DNA of 64,000 nt from Plantago major (GCA_026545765.1 CM048841.1:73406217-73470216); one strand, 5' to 3'; positions 21,939 to 35,143 are shown, numbered from the stretch's first letter. The notes: generated from the sequence alone by a model not told the origin. Made by a program: numbers and translations.

Positions 21939-24423
21939 ATGTCTCTGAGTGATGCACCCGTTCTCAAACCAGAGAACTACGAGAAATGGAAAAATAACAT
22001 GATGCTCCACCTTGAAGCCATAAGTGACGAAATGATCGAAGTAATAAAGAATGGCCCAATAGTCATTCAACAACTCAAACAAGTCATGGAGGTTTCTAAT
22101 GGTAGAAACAGAGATCAAAGCGAAGGATCTTCACAAACCGATGCGTCAACAAGTGGGAGATCTACTAGTCAAGTTATTTACGAACCAAAGCCCAGAGAAC
22201 TCTGGACATCGGAAGATGCCAAGAGGAATCGTCTGGATGGTCAAGCTCGTAATATCATCATCAGATCGACACCTGAGCACATACAGTGTAAACTGTGGGG
22301 TGTTAAAACGGCGAAAGTTGCCTGGCAACTGATTGAAGAAATCGTTTAATCGAGAAAACCAAAGAAAACAAGTTCGAAGTTCTCAAGTTGAAATTTCAAA
22401 ATTTCAAACAAGGACCCACTGAAACTCTGGAAGAACTTGATTTCAGATTTACCACTCTCATGAGTGATATGGCAGCACTTGGGGAAAGCAACAGATACAA
22501 CCAGTCAGAAAAGATTAAGACTATTGTCAGAAGTCTTAACCACAACTGGGAGCATACCAAATTCTTTTGTTTTAACCAAGGAATGCCAAATATCACTCCA
22601 GTGGAACTCTTCTCACATCTTGCTACGGTAGATTATGAGACAACACAATGAGAACAAACAACTGAAAAGTTGCAGAACATTGCTCTAGTTGCTCAAGGAA
22701 CTTCTGAAAAGAAGAAAAGCAAGGAAGAGATTGAGGATGCTCTTGCTGCAAAGCAAATGAGCAAATATGTCAGTCGAGAAATTGAGAGAAGAAAAGCCAA
22801 AGAGAAGCTAAAAAAGCATCTAGGCTCAAACTATCACCAGTACAAAAATATGCAAAGCTCGATGAACAAACCAAATCGTAAAGCATCATGTCTCGAGGAA
22901 GCGAAATTGAAACGATATCTGCTTTATTGTCGAAACCCGCCACTTCAAGAAGGATTGTCCTGCCTTTAAAAAACTAAGGACAGGTGACAAGAAAGATAGA
23001 AGAATCTTCAGAAGAAGCCAGAAAGCTTTGTTAACTGAAGAAAGAAAGAAAATCCAAACTCAACTGGATGCTCTAGACGTTGAGACAGATTCTGAAGATG
23101 ACAATTCAGATGACTCAACCTTACCATCACCAGAATTATGTGGAGTTACTTATGATATAATCGACTTCGGCCTCAAGAAGAATGAAATGTGTGGAGTCTT
23201 TGAAATTGATCCGGACATCTCTAACATAGAAATCATCTTATGGTGATGAGGTAACACATACTTCTTGTTATACTTATGAAAGTGATGAAGAAGAAATAAA
23301 AGATCTAGAAAATCTCAGGAAAGAACTTGACATCTATAAAAGAGAATTTCTAATGATCCGAGCTAGAGCCGAAAATCTTGAAGAAGAAAAGAATTCTCTT
23401 GCAAAGGAAAATTCTCAATTAGTTAAGGTATCTGAGAAAAGGGATGCTGAAAATGCATTTCTCAAAGCTCAGATATCCGACCGAAAAGTCACATAAAGAA
23501 GCAATGGTAATTATTTAAAGAAATATGAAGATCTTCTTTACGAGAACAAGGAACTCGAAGAAAGAATTATCTTTTCAATCTTATGCCAAAGCTAGTGACA
23601 CTCTTCCAAGTACAATCTTACTTAAGAGATCCTTGAAAAGAAAGGACTCAATTTGAATACAGAATGATTGTTCTATCACTGAATAAGAGTAAGGAAAGAA
23701 GAACATTTGTAAGTACTCAAAGATGGTTCCCATGCAATCTATAGTATCGGTGAGAAGGCGAAGATTGTTGACAAAGGAAAGGCGATTCGACTAAACCTTT
23801 GTGGGAAAAACAAGTCAAAAACAAAACTAAGACACGTCTCTGAAAAGAAACACAACACTGAAAAGTGTAAACACCCACAGTGCTATGTCTCTCAAAAGGG
23901 TAGAATTGCAGGAGCTGGCAAATTCTCCCATGTCACTTTTTCTGGAAAGAAATTGGACTAACCAGAGACTAGCAAAGCTGCTGAGAAAAGATCTCAGATA
24001 GCTTCAAGTGCTCGAAACGGTATTGGCTATAGAGGCATCGGGAAACGACGACTTGCTCATGAATACAAACAGGAGCAAGAACGATGGCTAAAGTCTAGAA
24101 TTGCTCAAAGCAATTATCAGAAGTGGAAGTTGAATCAAGCCACTAAAAATCTGAATGCCAGGGCTAGAAGAAATCTGGCAAGGAAAGCTAAGTTTGCTGA
24201 AAAGCAAACTCAGAAACCTGACAGGTATCTGAAAGCATCAAATGGAGCACCTAGGAATACACCAAGGAAGAAAACAATTCTTAATAATGATAATCATTCA
24301 ATTAGAATTCCTCCTTATGTTCCTATCAGACAAAAGAATGTTCTAAGGAAATTCATTCAAAAATGGATTCCTACTGGAAGATTGTTTAATCCTGATGGTT
24401 CCAATTGTAAATTGAGAACCTAA
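21939..24423 (+). pseudogene. Sirevirus B gag (fossil)
   Basis: It begins MSLSDAPVLKPENYEKWKNN, as in A and E, followed by the alpha-helical Gag core (LDFRFTTLMSDMAALGESNR), the zinc-knuckle area near 22,920, the acidic patch DSEDDNSDDSTLPSPE, coiled coil, and the basic tail NLNARARRNLARKAKF near 24,150. It is heavily broken, particularly in its second half. Its role would be particle formation and RNA binding. Confidence 0.85.
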
Positions 24424-24429
24424 TCTCCT

Positions 24430-27400
24430 GTTTCCTGTCAGTGAATGCTTCGGACTAAAGCACAATGGCTATTTGATAGTGGATGAAAAGCACATGACAG
24501 AGACAAAGCAACCGTCGACAAAAGCTTGCAACATGACCGGATATCGATTTTTGGAGGAGAATTAAATCCCTCTCTGGGATTTGGCAACGTCAAATTGGGA
24601 ACATTAACAATCACTGACGTATAATATAATCTATTTAGCATGAGCCAGTTTGCAGACAAAGGTTTTACTATAAAATTCAAAGCAAAATACTGCAAACTAA
24701 TTGACAATGAGTCAAAGCAGACAGTCTTGGTTGCTTTCGTGGAAAGGCGATCTTTATGTTGCCGATTGGGCATCTGCCTGGCTGAAGAATGTCTCATGGT
24801 GAGTCAATCTGGTCACCTGGAAGAGCTTCGTTATGGCACAAAAGAATGAGTCACTTCAAAACTCGAACAGACTTGCCAAGAAAGAGTTAGTGGTCGGCCT
24901 TCCCGAACATCTTCGGAAAGGATGGTATCATTACGCTTGTCGGATGGGGAAACAATCTAAGATCTCTTTCAAGTCCAAAATCGGACACTCTAGTGTTAGA
25001 CCAACGCAACTATTACACATGGATCTTTTGAATCATCGTAACTAGTTATGGGAAAGAAGTATCGGTTGTTGTAGATGACTTCTCAAGATTCACTTGGGTT
25101 GTCTTTACGAAACAAATCGATGCCGGTGGAGATACCAAACTTGCTGAAAAAGCTTGAAGTCATGAAAAATGACAAGGTATCTGCAATCAGAACAGACCAT
25201 GGTACTGAGTTTGTCAACCAGTACATAAAGGAGTTTTGTACCTGCAAAGGTATACAACACCAACTTTCCTCTGTAAGAACACCTCAACAAAATGGTGTTG
25301 CAGAAAGGAAAAACAGAACCCTTAAAGAAGCTGCAAGGACGATGCTAGGCGACCTTGAAATAAGTGAAATTTATTGGGTTGAAGTCGTAAACCTGACTGC
25401 TACACTCGTAGTATGTTTAATAAACAAACACCATGACAAGACCCCTTATGAAGTCTTGGTTGGTAGACCCCCTAATATCAAACATCTGAGAGTATTTGGT
25501 TGTAGCTGTTTTGTTCTAAACAATGGGAAAGATTATCTGCGAACATTTCAACCAAAGGCAGATGAAGGTGTATTTCTTGGTTATTCCATGAATAGCAAAG
25601 CCTACAGAATTTACAACAAAAGAACAAAGAAAATTGAAGAATCAGTTCATGTTGTATTCTATGAAGGAAGTAAGAAAACACCTCCTAATGATGAACTCTC
25701 AGAAAGGTTCAAAGAACTAATGCTAAGGGATTCTGAAGAAGAATCCTCATAAAGGAAAAACATCATTATGGAAAGTGAGGATGACTCTGACGTAAAAAAG
25801 CTTGATATGCCTAGTAACAACAAGATGACTCACAAACATGATGAAGAATTTCCTATAAAACTTCCAGAAATGGAAACTGAAGATATTCATCATGAAGCTA
25901 TCTCTGGAAACAATCTCTCTGAAAGACATGTTCCAGATAGCTCAAACACTGAACAAGTGTCAGACATTAATTGCCCTTTTGAGGAGCAAAATGTCTTAGA
26001 TACTGAAATAGTATCAAATCAAAATCCTAGTGATTCACATTCAAATCATTTGGATATTGATCCTACTAGCACTAAACCTATGATGAGATGGATCAAGGAT
26101 CATCCTGCAAAAGATGTGATTGGACCAATTAATCAAGGTGTTAGGACTAGGAGAGCAATAGCTGAAAATGCTAATTCTCTCTTTGGATGTTTCATCTCAG
26201 ATATTGAACCTAAAAATATAGAAGAAGCATTAGGAGACCAAGACTGGATCTCTGCAATGCAAGAAGAGTTGGATCAATTTGAGAGAAACAAAGTCTGGAA
26301 ACTAGTTCCATTTGTAGAAGGAATATACGTGATTGGAACTAAATGGGTTTTCGAAACAAGATGAATGAATCGGTGAAATAACGAAACAAAGCAAGATTGG
26401 TTGCGAGGATTTACCTGCATGAAGGCTTAGATTTTGATGAGTCATATGCACGGTTGCGGATTGGATGCAATAAGACTCTTTCTAGCCTTTGCAGCTCATA
26501 AAGATTTTAAAGTTTATCAGATGGATGTCAGAAGTGCATTCTTGAACGGTGAACTTGCAGAAGAAGTTTATGTTGAGCAACCACCTGGCTTTGAAGTTTC
26601 CTCAGAAAGCAGAATGGTCTATAAATTACAGAAAGCTCTGTATGGACTGAAACAGGCTCCAAGAGCATGGTATGACACTTTGGCCAAATACCTTCTGGAA
26701 AGTGGTTTCAAGAAAGATGAAGTTGATAAAACTTTATTTACCTTAAATCATGACGGGAAACTACTCTTAGTTCAAGTATATGTTGATGACATCATATTTG
26801 GATCTAAGGACAAGCAACTTTGTAATGGCTTTGCAAATCTCATGAAAAGCAAGTTTGAGATGAGCATGATGGGAGAAATGAATTATTTTCTAGGATTGCA
26901 AGTCAAGCAACTCAATGATGGAATATTCATTAGTCAAACAAAGTATGCAAAAGATATGCTCACAAGATTCAATCTTAAGCCTTCTGAAAAGAATGCTAAG
27001 ATACCTATGAGCATACTGAATCAGATAAGAGTGTGGAAGAACATAAGTATAGGAAATTGATAGGTTCACTACTTTACCTCACTGCAAGTAGACCTGATAT
27101 TTAATACGCCGTTGGAGTGTGTGCTAGATTTCAGACAAATCCGATGCAAACACACTACAACGTTGCTATGAAAATATTAAGGTATGTAAACGGTACAGTA
27201 GATGTAGGATTGTGGTATCCTAAAGAAAGCGGATTGAGTTTAGCTGGGTACTCGGGGCGATTATCTTTGGATCAACGCTAGATAGGAAAAGCACCTCGGG
27301 AACACGCCGATTCGGGTACTAGACTTATCTCGTGGTTTAGCAAGAAGCAAAACTCAATTGCAACTTCTACCACGCTGAATATATTCTTTCTTGGTTGTTG

Positions 27401-27708
27401 TGCAACACAAATTCTGTGGATACAACAACAACTTAAAGACTATGGACTAAATGAGAAGAAAACTCCCATTTTCTGTGACAACACAAGTGCTATTGCGATT
27501 ACACAGAATCCTAAATTTCATGACCAGAACAAAGCATATTGATGTTAGACATCACTTCATCAGAGACCATGTTGAAAAGGGCAATATAGAGATACTCAAG
27601 ATTGGCACTGAAGACCAACTTGCAGATATCTTCACTAAGCCACTACAAGAAAGTAGATTCTTAGCCTTAAGACATAGTCTTGGACTAATGAAACTACCAA
27701 CGAACTGA
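24430..27708 (+). pseudogene. Sirevirus B pol (fossil)
   Basis: Domains appear in Copia order: decayed protease (about 24,460-24,540), GAG-pre-integrase zinc region, integrase core with TPQQNGVAERKNRTLKEAA (about 25,270), linker, reverse transcriptase with [20 protein letters not shown] and YVDDIIFGS (about 26,520-26,810), and RNase H ending RHHFIRDHVEKGNIEILK and LADIFTKPLQE (about 27,560-27,650). The reverse transcriptase core is the best preserved part. There are many breaks in protease, integrase and RNase H. Confidence 0.9.
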
Positions 27709-27711
27709 AAG

Positions 27712-27960
27712 AGTTCAAAAGGCTGGAACGGGCATCCAGAGAAGAGGTATCTGGAACGGGCATCCAGAGAAGAGAAAAGAGAAAACTGGAACGGGTATCC
27801 AGAAGTCAAAAAGGCTAAAGAGCAAAAAGACAGCTTAAGATCTCTGAGACGGGAACTCAGATATCTAGTTCACTCAGTAAGGGGGAACACAAAAGAGAAT
27901 AGTACAACTGTCTGCAGTCAACTACTCTCTTGAAATTTGTATTATTTCTATCTTTGTGTA
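27712..27960 (+). repeat. Post-pol tandem repeats and spacer in B
   Basis: Directly after pol come three copies of a unit of about 30 bases built on CTGGAACGGGCATCCAGAG, followed by a purine-rich line AGTAAGGGGGAACAC near 27,880. E has a longer, degenerate array of the same unit at 52,620-52,790. It is noncoding as far as I can tell, and separates pol from the accessory region. Confidence 0.75.
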
Positions 27961-30900
27961 AAACTTGGACTTAACAACTTTCTGTAAGTTGTTTGAGTTT
28001 CAAAATCTTGGAAAGGATTTTGAAATAAACACCAAGGATGATGATCTCCTTGAAGGTGTTAACAAATTGTACAGTGACGTGTGTGATCTTGAAAAATCAG
28101 ATACACCCACTGAGTTCAAGCTTGCTGACATCCGAACCAGACATCTGATGGTTCATCGATGTATGCTTGCATTCTTCACAGATGCTTTGATGGTCTACAA
28201 GGAGGTGCTGACCAGATAAGCCAAGAACGATGGATCATGATGTTCTTGCTGAATCAACAAGACAAAAGGCTGGAAAACCCTTTTAACTGGGGAAAGTACG
28301 CCTTCATGAAGTTTGTGAAGAAGATTCAAGGCTTCGAGCCTAAGATTGCCAAAGGACTAGCTGAGCCAAAGGCCACAGTAGGCTATGGTCTGAAGATATG
28401 CTACTTGCTGGAGAAACTTGGCATCAAGCTCAGAGAGACGGCTGAAATAGCCAACAGTAACCTACTCTACAAATATGAGTACACAAACTTGATGAAAAAG
28501 GTTACTGGGTCTCAGAAAGGTTCTAAGAAGCGAAAATCTGAAAAGGTATCTGAAGAAAAGGTTGCGACCAAGAATCCCAGAACTTCAAGAAAGAAGTCTG
28601 CTGGCAAATCAGAAGACACACCCAAAGAGGTTGTCGATTCTTAGATATCTACAGGCCTTGCCGATGAACTAATAAAGGCAGATCAACTCATCAATGCTGC
28701 AAAAGAATCATCAACTACTGAACAAGTAGACTCAGCAAGAGAAAGTGCTTTCAGAAATGTGAAGACTATTACAGAGAGCCTTGCTGATGAACTCATAAAT
28801 GCTGCCAAAAGTGGTGAAAAACATCAAGCCCTATCTGCAGAAACCGCAGGAGTTATGGACCAATCAGTTCCTAATGCTGATGAAAGCTCTGACGATGATG
28901 AACTAGTCATCTCTCAAGTCCTAGAAAGAGCAAAGAGGGTTAAGGTTACTGAAATAGTAACTGGTGAAAAGGTATCTGAAAAAGAACCTACACCACAGGT
29001 TGCTGAACAAGCACCTATAGAAAAGGTTGTTGGTGCAAACACATCTTCAGGGAACGTTTCTTATGCACAACTTCAAGAAGCCCTGATGAGTGGTAATTTA
29101 GTGTCGAGATCTTGATGAAAATGCCACATCTAAAAATCTGGAAGAACATTCTACTGACCAATCTTCTGCTTCCAGACAACCACAACAACCATAACCACAA
29201 CAGCCACAAGTGGTTGATGAAATGGTAAATGAACTCCATTTCAAATTACAAGCAATGCAGTATGCTGAAGAAAATCCTGCAAAAGAGCAAGTTCCCCAAC
29301 TCAATAAGAGGGATCAAACTGAGACATCTACTCAGAATGATCAACCAGGGGAGGCAACTGAGTTGCATACTCAGGAAAGGTGTGAAGTACCTGAAACTTC
29401 AAACAAAGAAAAATATCGAACAAGAAGACCAATGTATAGAAAGGTCACAAGTTTGAACCAATCACCGACACGGATCAGGTAGTTGAATGGTTTAACTCTT
29501 ATCTTGTGCAAATTTTATGCTTGAACATCTTGTTATTTATAGAAATTCTTTGTTACAGGCTGAGTTAGAAACACAAGGACAAGAGGAAGCTGGAAAGCTT
29601 GCCTCAGAAACTGAGAAAGAGGTCTCATCAACCTCACCTCTTAAGAAATCTGAGTCTGTCCTACAGGTGATAAAATGTTTCTTGAGTTGTCATTTTTCAG
29701 TTATACGATAATTTACTTAACCAATTAAGTGAATGTTTCTAACAGGCTCCAACTGAGAAAGAGGAAGATAAAGCAGAAATGCCAGAAGAAAACCTAAACC
29801 GAAGGTTTCAAGAATGATCATTGAGCCTTCCAAAGATGAAGGTATATGAAAATCGTGATAAAATTCTTCACCTTGGGTTATCTCAAACTTCTTCTAAATT
29901 ACTCAATACTTTCTACTCACAGCTCACTCGTAAGTAGAAGTGCAAGGGGACGAGTTGCGACATCCTCGCACTTATGGAAATTGATGAGGCATCAAGGCCT
30001 TCATCACAAGAAAAGATTCCAGATCGCACAAGTCTCTGAGAGACAAATATCTGAGCCTCCCATGGAGGTAATTGACCTCTCAGATATCTGATTTGTCATC
30101 TAAAGTTTTCTTGATAAAATTTCCTATGTATTGTGATAACTTTAATTCTCAGGTTCAATAAAGAAAGGTTGATGAGAACCAGACTTCCAAGTCTCCACCT
30201 CACAACAAGATATCTGAGACACCAATTGTCTCAGTAGCACAAGTCTCTGAGCACAAGTACTTACTCAGGTAACTCAGAAACTAAACTACACTTCTACTCA
30301 GATATCTACAAAAGTTTTGAAGCTCACTCAAAACTCTTTCTTTCAGGCTCAAACGAGTGCCAAGCAGGCTCCCAATGATGAGACAAGGGACCTACTTCCC
30401 TTCTTCAAAGCTCACACCCTGCCAAAGCATATTCAATGCTTCAAGAAATGGCAAAGGTTAAGGTGCTCTGATCTCTCTGAAATATTGAGAATCACATATC
30501 AACCAAACAGACGAGCACGAGCTCTTGACTTGGAGACATATATCCATGCAATGTTCTCACTAAAGACACGCTATAATTCGACTCTATTGCATAAGGATTT
30601 CTCCAGAGAAGTGGCGCACAATTTGATACAAGCCTTTGAACAGGCAGATGGTCAGACAAGATTACAAATGGCATTCAAGCCAGTTCTGCCCCAAACTCTG
30701 CAATTTATACCTTCTGAACACGAAGAGATTAATGGGCAGAAGATCACTATTCCTGAAGTGATCAATCTTGTATCTGAAGATGATGAGGAGGAAGAGATAA
30801 ACGAAAATGACTTCGATGAACTTCCCACTGACCATCACCAAAAGGATGACATGCATAAAAAGGATGATGATGATGCCTCGCACTGGGACCGGAGGAATTT

Positions 30901-33107
30901 CACAAAGAAATCATGCCTCAACTGCTGAAAAGCAAACTGAGAGGAAAGCACAGAAATCTCCGCCTCCATCTCCTCAAAAGTCAACTCATCCATCTTCCCA
31001 AAAAAAGGCTAATACTGAACAAGTAGTTGAGGATTCTGAGGAAATCACTCAGAAATTGTTGAATACTCAATCCAGAACTGCTCAACTCAGACAATTGTTG
31101 GAAGAAGAACAACAGCTCCATCTTCAACTGGAAGACCAAATAGCTAAATCCAGAGATAAGCTTGACCAACTACAAGATCAATATCTGCAAGAGATGATTG
31201 CTTACTCTGAGGTTAAAGAGCTACGGATGTCAGAATGCCATCACCAAAGAACTCGACATCAAGAAGCATCCAAATTAAGCATGATGCTAAGGCTCCATTA
31301 TCTTCAAAAGAAGTACCATCCTCCTCCCAAAAGGGAAGAAACCAATCTACGAGATGGTTCTTTGGACTCGACACAATCGATGAGAATGTCCAAGAGGATG
31401 AAGATCACCCGACATTACTCAGATGATGAAGAAGACAAGACTTTGGCAGAGCACCGCAATGAACATTTAGCGGTTTCTCACTTGAAAAGGAAGCTGATTG
31501 CTCCTGCAATATTCAGAAAACTGCAAATGTCCACTCCCATGAATACATGAACAAATACCAAGTACTGGCTCATCTGAACAAGGAGTTGTCTTCACAGAAC
31601 AAGGAAGTAATTGCCTCCGTCCCCTCTGAAATGAAAAAGTTCACTGAGCTCATCACTCAGAGAACAACTAGCACAGTCATTGCTCAGAAAGATCTGGGAA
31701 TGATAAGGGACGATGATGCGTCTTTAGCTGAAAAAGCTTTCCAAGAGGCAAGTTACACTACTGGAAAAGCAGATGCCATCCTAGGCCCATTGGCAGAGCT
31801 CACTGATAAGGACAATGGACTTATCAAGCAAAATCAGGAGCTCAAAGCCGAACTTCAGAAGTTGGTCATTGCCTACAATTATTTACAAGGGAATTTTGAC
31901 TCTCTCTCAGATTCTTTTATGAGACTGAGTCAGCCAACAATGACTAAGGGGGAAAGAGTGTACAAATCTGGACCTCAAAGTCAGGGGGAATGGGAAGAAG
32001 GAGAAGAAAACAAGAAGAAATCTGGAGCTGGTGTGGCTCAGAGAGGAAGAAGAAACATGAAAACTTCCCAGCCACCACTCAGAATAAACGAACCCTCCTC
32101 TAGCCAAGCTGCTTTGCAAATAGTAGCTGATTCCCAGAAACCTACTGAAGGAACTACAATGATAACAAGGGCCATGGCACAGAAACCTCCAAGGAGTACC
32201 AAGGCTCCAAGGAGAAGACAAGTTAAAGGGATTGATGAATCTTCTGAAGAAGGCTGTAAAACTCTCACAAGATTTAATCTTGATGATGATGAGTAAACTG
32301 ATGAAGATGAAGCTCCTCATCACAAGAAAAGGAAAATTGAAAGCCTAACTGAGCCCATAGCTGCAAAGCCCCTAGCAGCTAAAACACCCTCTGGAAATAC
32401 CAAGTCTATCCAGGGTGGTTCTTCAAGCAACAACCCCAAAGAGAATTCAAGACAGAGAAGGAGCAGATCGAGAGTCGAGCAAAGACAAAGTCAACTTCCA
32501 CTCGAGCGAAGAAGCCAAAATAGAGTATGTGAAGAATGACAATGATTCCTCTGTCTACAGGTGCATCAATCAGAAAAATGGCTATTGGATTCTGGAACTT
32601 AAGCATCTACTGGTAAATTCAAGATTTCTAGAACCAATCCACAAACAACTTATGGCATGGAGAAAAGATAAGCCAACCTTGATCAACACCAATCACATTA
32701 AAGCCTAGTTGGATTTTGAAGTTGTCGAAGCTGAAGCCATGAGAAAGGACCTCTCGATGAATGTCCATATGGAAAGCGGATGATGTGCGAATTACGAATA
32801 TCACGAGGAGCACAAGAGCAAGACTCATTGTGGAACCACATGAGTCGTTCTATCTAGCGAAGATCAATACAAGGTGACATCGGATATCCGAGGATTATCT
32901 ACGAATACTTCAAGGTATCGGATATCGAATAGAGCATGCCTAGAAGTGGGGAAAGTATCGTGGTCAAACATTTTGTCGAAAAATCCTACCAAAACCTACA
33001 AAGAAGTCCGTGGATTTGCGGAGACCTTTGAGATGCTCGTCAGAACACTTCTCTATGATTATTCTGATGACATCAAAAGGTTTGGAGATAGGAAATTTGC
33101 AGACTGA
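27961..33107 (+). pseudogene. Sirevirus B accessory (env-position) region, fossil
   Basis: The same accessory region as in A and E, but its first part is shorter here. It shows NPFNWGKYAFMKFVKKIQGF (near 28,290), a K/R-rich stretch, glutamine-rich QQPQ text near 29,180, an array of short exon-like blocks (about 29,480-30,350), the FIPSEHEEINGQKITIPEV acidic block, coiled coil (QLLEEEQQLHLQLEDQI near 31,100) and a basic C-terminal part ending FGDRKFAD. One exon-like block, 29,559-29,666, is 108 bases long with AG before and GT after, next to a 79-base spacer. No membrane segment is seen. Many breaks. Confidence 0.72.
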
Positions 33108-33498
33108 TCCATAGAACTACTGTTGAAGACTTGAAGAGTTGAAGACTTGAAGACTAGTCTATTAGGATGTTTACTTGGAGCTTGGTTACTCCTGTTTTCC
33201 TAATTTACTATGTAGTTTTTGCTGTATTTTTGCTGACTGAGCTAAATTTGCTTTATGTATTGAAGTTATCTGTAATCTCTCTTTGTAACTTATCTGAAGA
33301 ACTTACTCTCAGATAGTATTCTATAAAAGATAACTTATCAGCAAAGATCACACCTTGTGATTTGGTTGATGTCTACTTTCTACACTTAATTGAATGATTT
33401 GAAAAATCTTAAGAAATGATTAAGTGTTGAATTTTTCACTCATCTAGATTTGTAATAGGTCAGATAGTCATCATTGACTGATCAAAAAGGGGAAAATT
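33108..33498 (+). other. Sirevirus B 3' untranslated part and polypurine tract
   Basis: A gene-free stretch runs from the end of the accessory region to the 3' LTR. The purine run AAAAAGGGGAAAATT at the end (about 33,484-33,498) is the polypurine tract directly against TGTTAGG. Confidence 0.75.
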
Positions 33499-35138
33499 TG
33501 TTAGGAAATTTGTTAGATATTTTGTTAGAAATATCTGTTTAGATTTTGATCAGCAACATGATGACTTATCTTAGTCTCAGAAAGGTGATTAGTACTCTTG
33601 GTTCACTTGAACATTGTAAAAGAGGAAACCCACTAAGTATGATAGTCTAGCTAATCTTGTATAGGATGTTAGGTCTCAAAATGTAAATTTTATTTTATGA
33701 AGAGAAGACCAAGAAGAAGACATCAAAGCAGAACAAGTTCACCGACATTGAAGACTTGAAGAAACTGCACAAGGTTACTGAAACAGTTTTCCAGATACCT
33801 TGGCCAGATATCTTGAAGACACGAATAGTTTTAAACAAACTGTGTCACAAGAGATATCTAAGAAATAAAAGGTCTATCTGAAAACAAGGAAAGTGTCCAC
33901 AGATATCTATTCTCAGGTACCTTGAGGTTTAACCACATTTCTGAAAAAGAAATATATATATTGCAAACAAAGTTGTTTCAATAAAAGTGGTATCTGAAGA
34001 TAAAGATAAGAACGTGCAAAGATTCAGAGAAATCTGATCAAGGTTGTCTCTGATACAAAGCATAGTTCCGTTGCGTCTGAGACAAAATATAGTACATTGC
34101 ATTAAATGCACGGACAGAGATGTCTGAACAAAAGCAACGGTAGATTCTGAAGAAGAAGACAAACTCACATAAAGATTATACACAGATATCAATAGTTTGA
34201 ATTTGATTTAAGCCTAACGGATGCTATTCAAACGGCACTCAAATTCATCTATAAATATCAACACTTAGACTGCTTGAAAAGACACGCTGAACTGAACACA
34301 TATCTTAATCTCTCAAGCAAACTACTTACTCTCAAAGCTTTCTGTTGCGACCAAAGCTCTTGATCTTGAGTAACACTAAAGTTCTAAGTGTCCTGATCCT
34401 AAACAAGCACAGCTATCTGTGAAAGAGTTGAATCAAAAGATCAAGTATCTGAGATTCATTCTCTTGAACACTTATCTAAGACTTGGGTCAGTAAAAAGAA
34501 CAAGATACCATACATTGCAAAGTGTATTAAGTATACTTGATTCACAGAGCTATCTGATTAACTGAAAAGTTATTAAGAAGCTCATCTGACAACTCAAACC
34601 AAAACCAACACCATCAACTTTGGAGTATGTGAAGTACTTAGTTTGAGAAACTAAGGAATAACTCCAAGGTTATTGAGTACAGGAAGTACTTAGCTTGGGA
34701 AGCTAGGGAATAACTCAAAAAGGTTTCTGAGTACAGGAAGTACTTGGCTGTGAAAGCCGGGGAACAACTCAGGGGGAACACTTGTTTGGGAACCATCTGT
34801 TTAAGGAATCTTAGAATAGGATTTTTGTAAGGTGACCTCAATTATCTATTCTAGTGAATTCTAGGTCTTTGGAAGACCGAAGTGGATTAGTTGGAGGATT
34901 ACGCCACCTCCAGATACCACTATACTTGCTGTGTTATTTACTTTTCTGTACTTACTTGTCAGCAACACACACACACTTTAACTGCTTCTGCACTTATCTA
35001 TCTTAAGTCTTCCGCGCTCTGAATCTAAGTATCAGATATCTACTCAGATATCTGAGAAATAGTGTTTATCGACAAAAGTTTTAAAAGACTATTCACCTCC
35101 CCCCCTAGTCTTTTACTTTGCCGTTATCTGGACCAACA
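33499..35138 (+). repeat. Sirevirus B 3' LTR
   Basis: A 1640-base repeat from TGTTAGGAAATTTG to GGACCAACA, followed by the target copy CCTTG. It keeps an intact TATAAATA (34,250-34,257) and the U5 stem arms AAAAGACTA (35,083-35,091) and TAGTCTTTT (35,106-35,114) around a C-rich loop. It is closer to the LTRs of A and E than is B's own 5' LTR. Confidence 0.94.
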
Positions 35139-35143
35139 CCTTG

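Larger units (their letters stand above)
20168..35138 (+). mobile_element. Sirevirus B (Copia), nested in A, fossil
   Basis: A plus-strand copy of the same family, 14,971 bases, is inserted in A's 5' LTR. The 5-bp duplication is TCTTG (20163-20167) and CCTTG (35139-35143), differing by one base; the uninterrupted LTR of A reads CCTTG at this point. Order: 5' LTR, primer site, gag, pol, short tandem repeats, accessory region, polypurine tract, 3' LTR. It is the most decayed of the three bodies, with well over a dozen breaks, although the stretches between damage remain close to A and E. It lies head to head with A. Confidence 0.93.
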
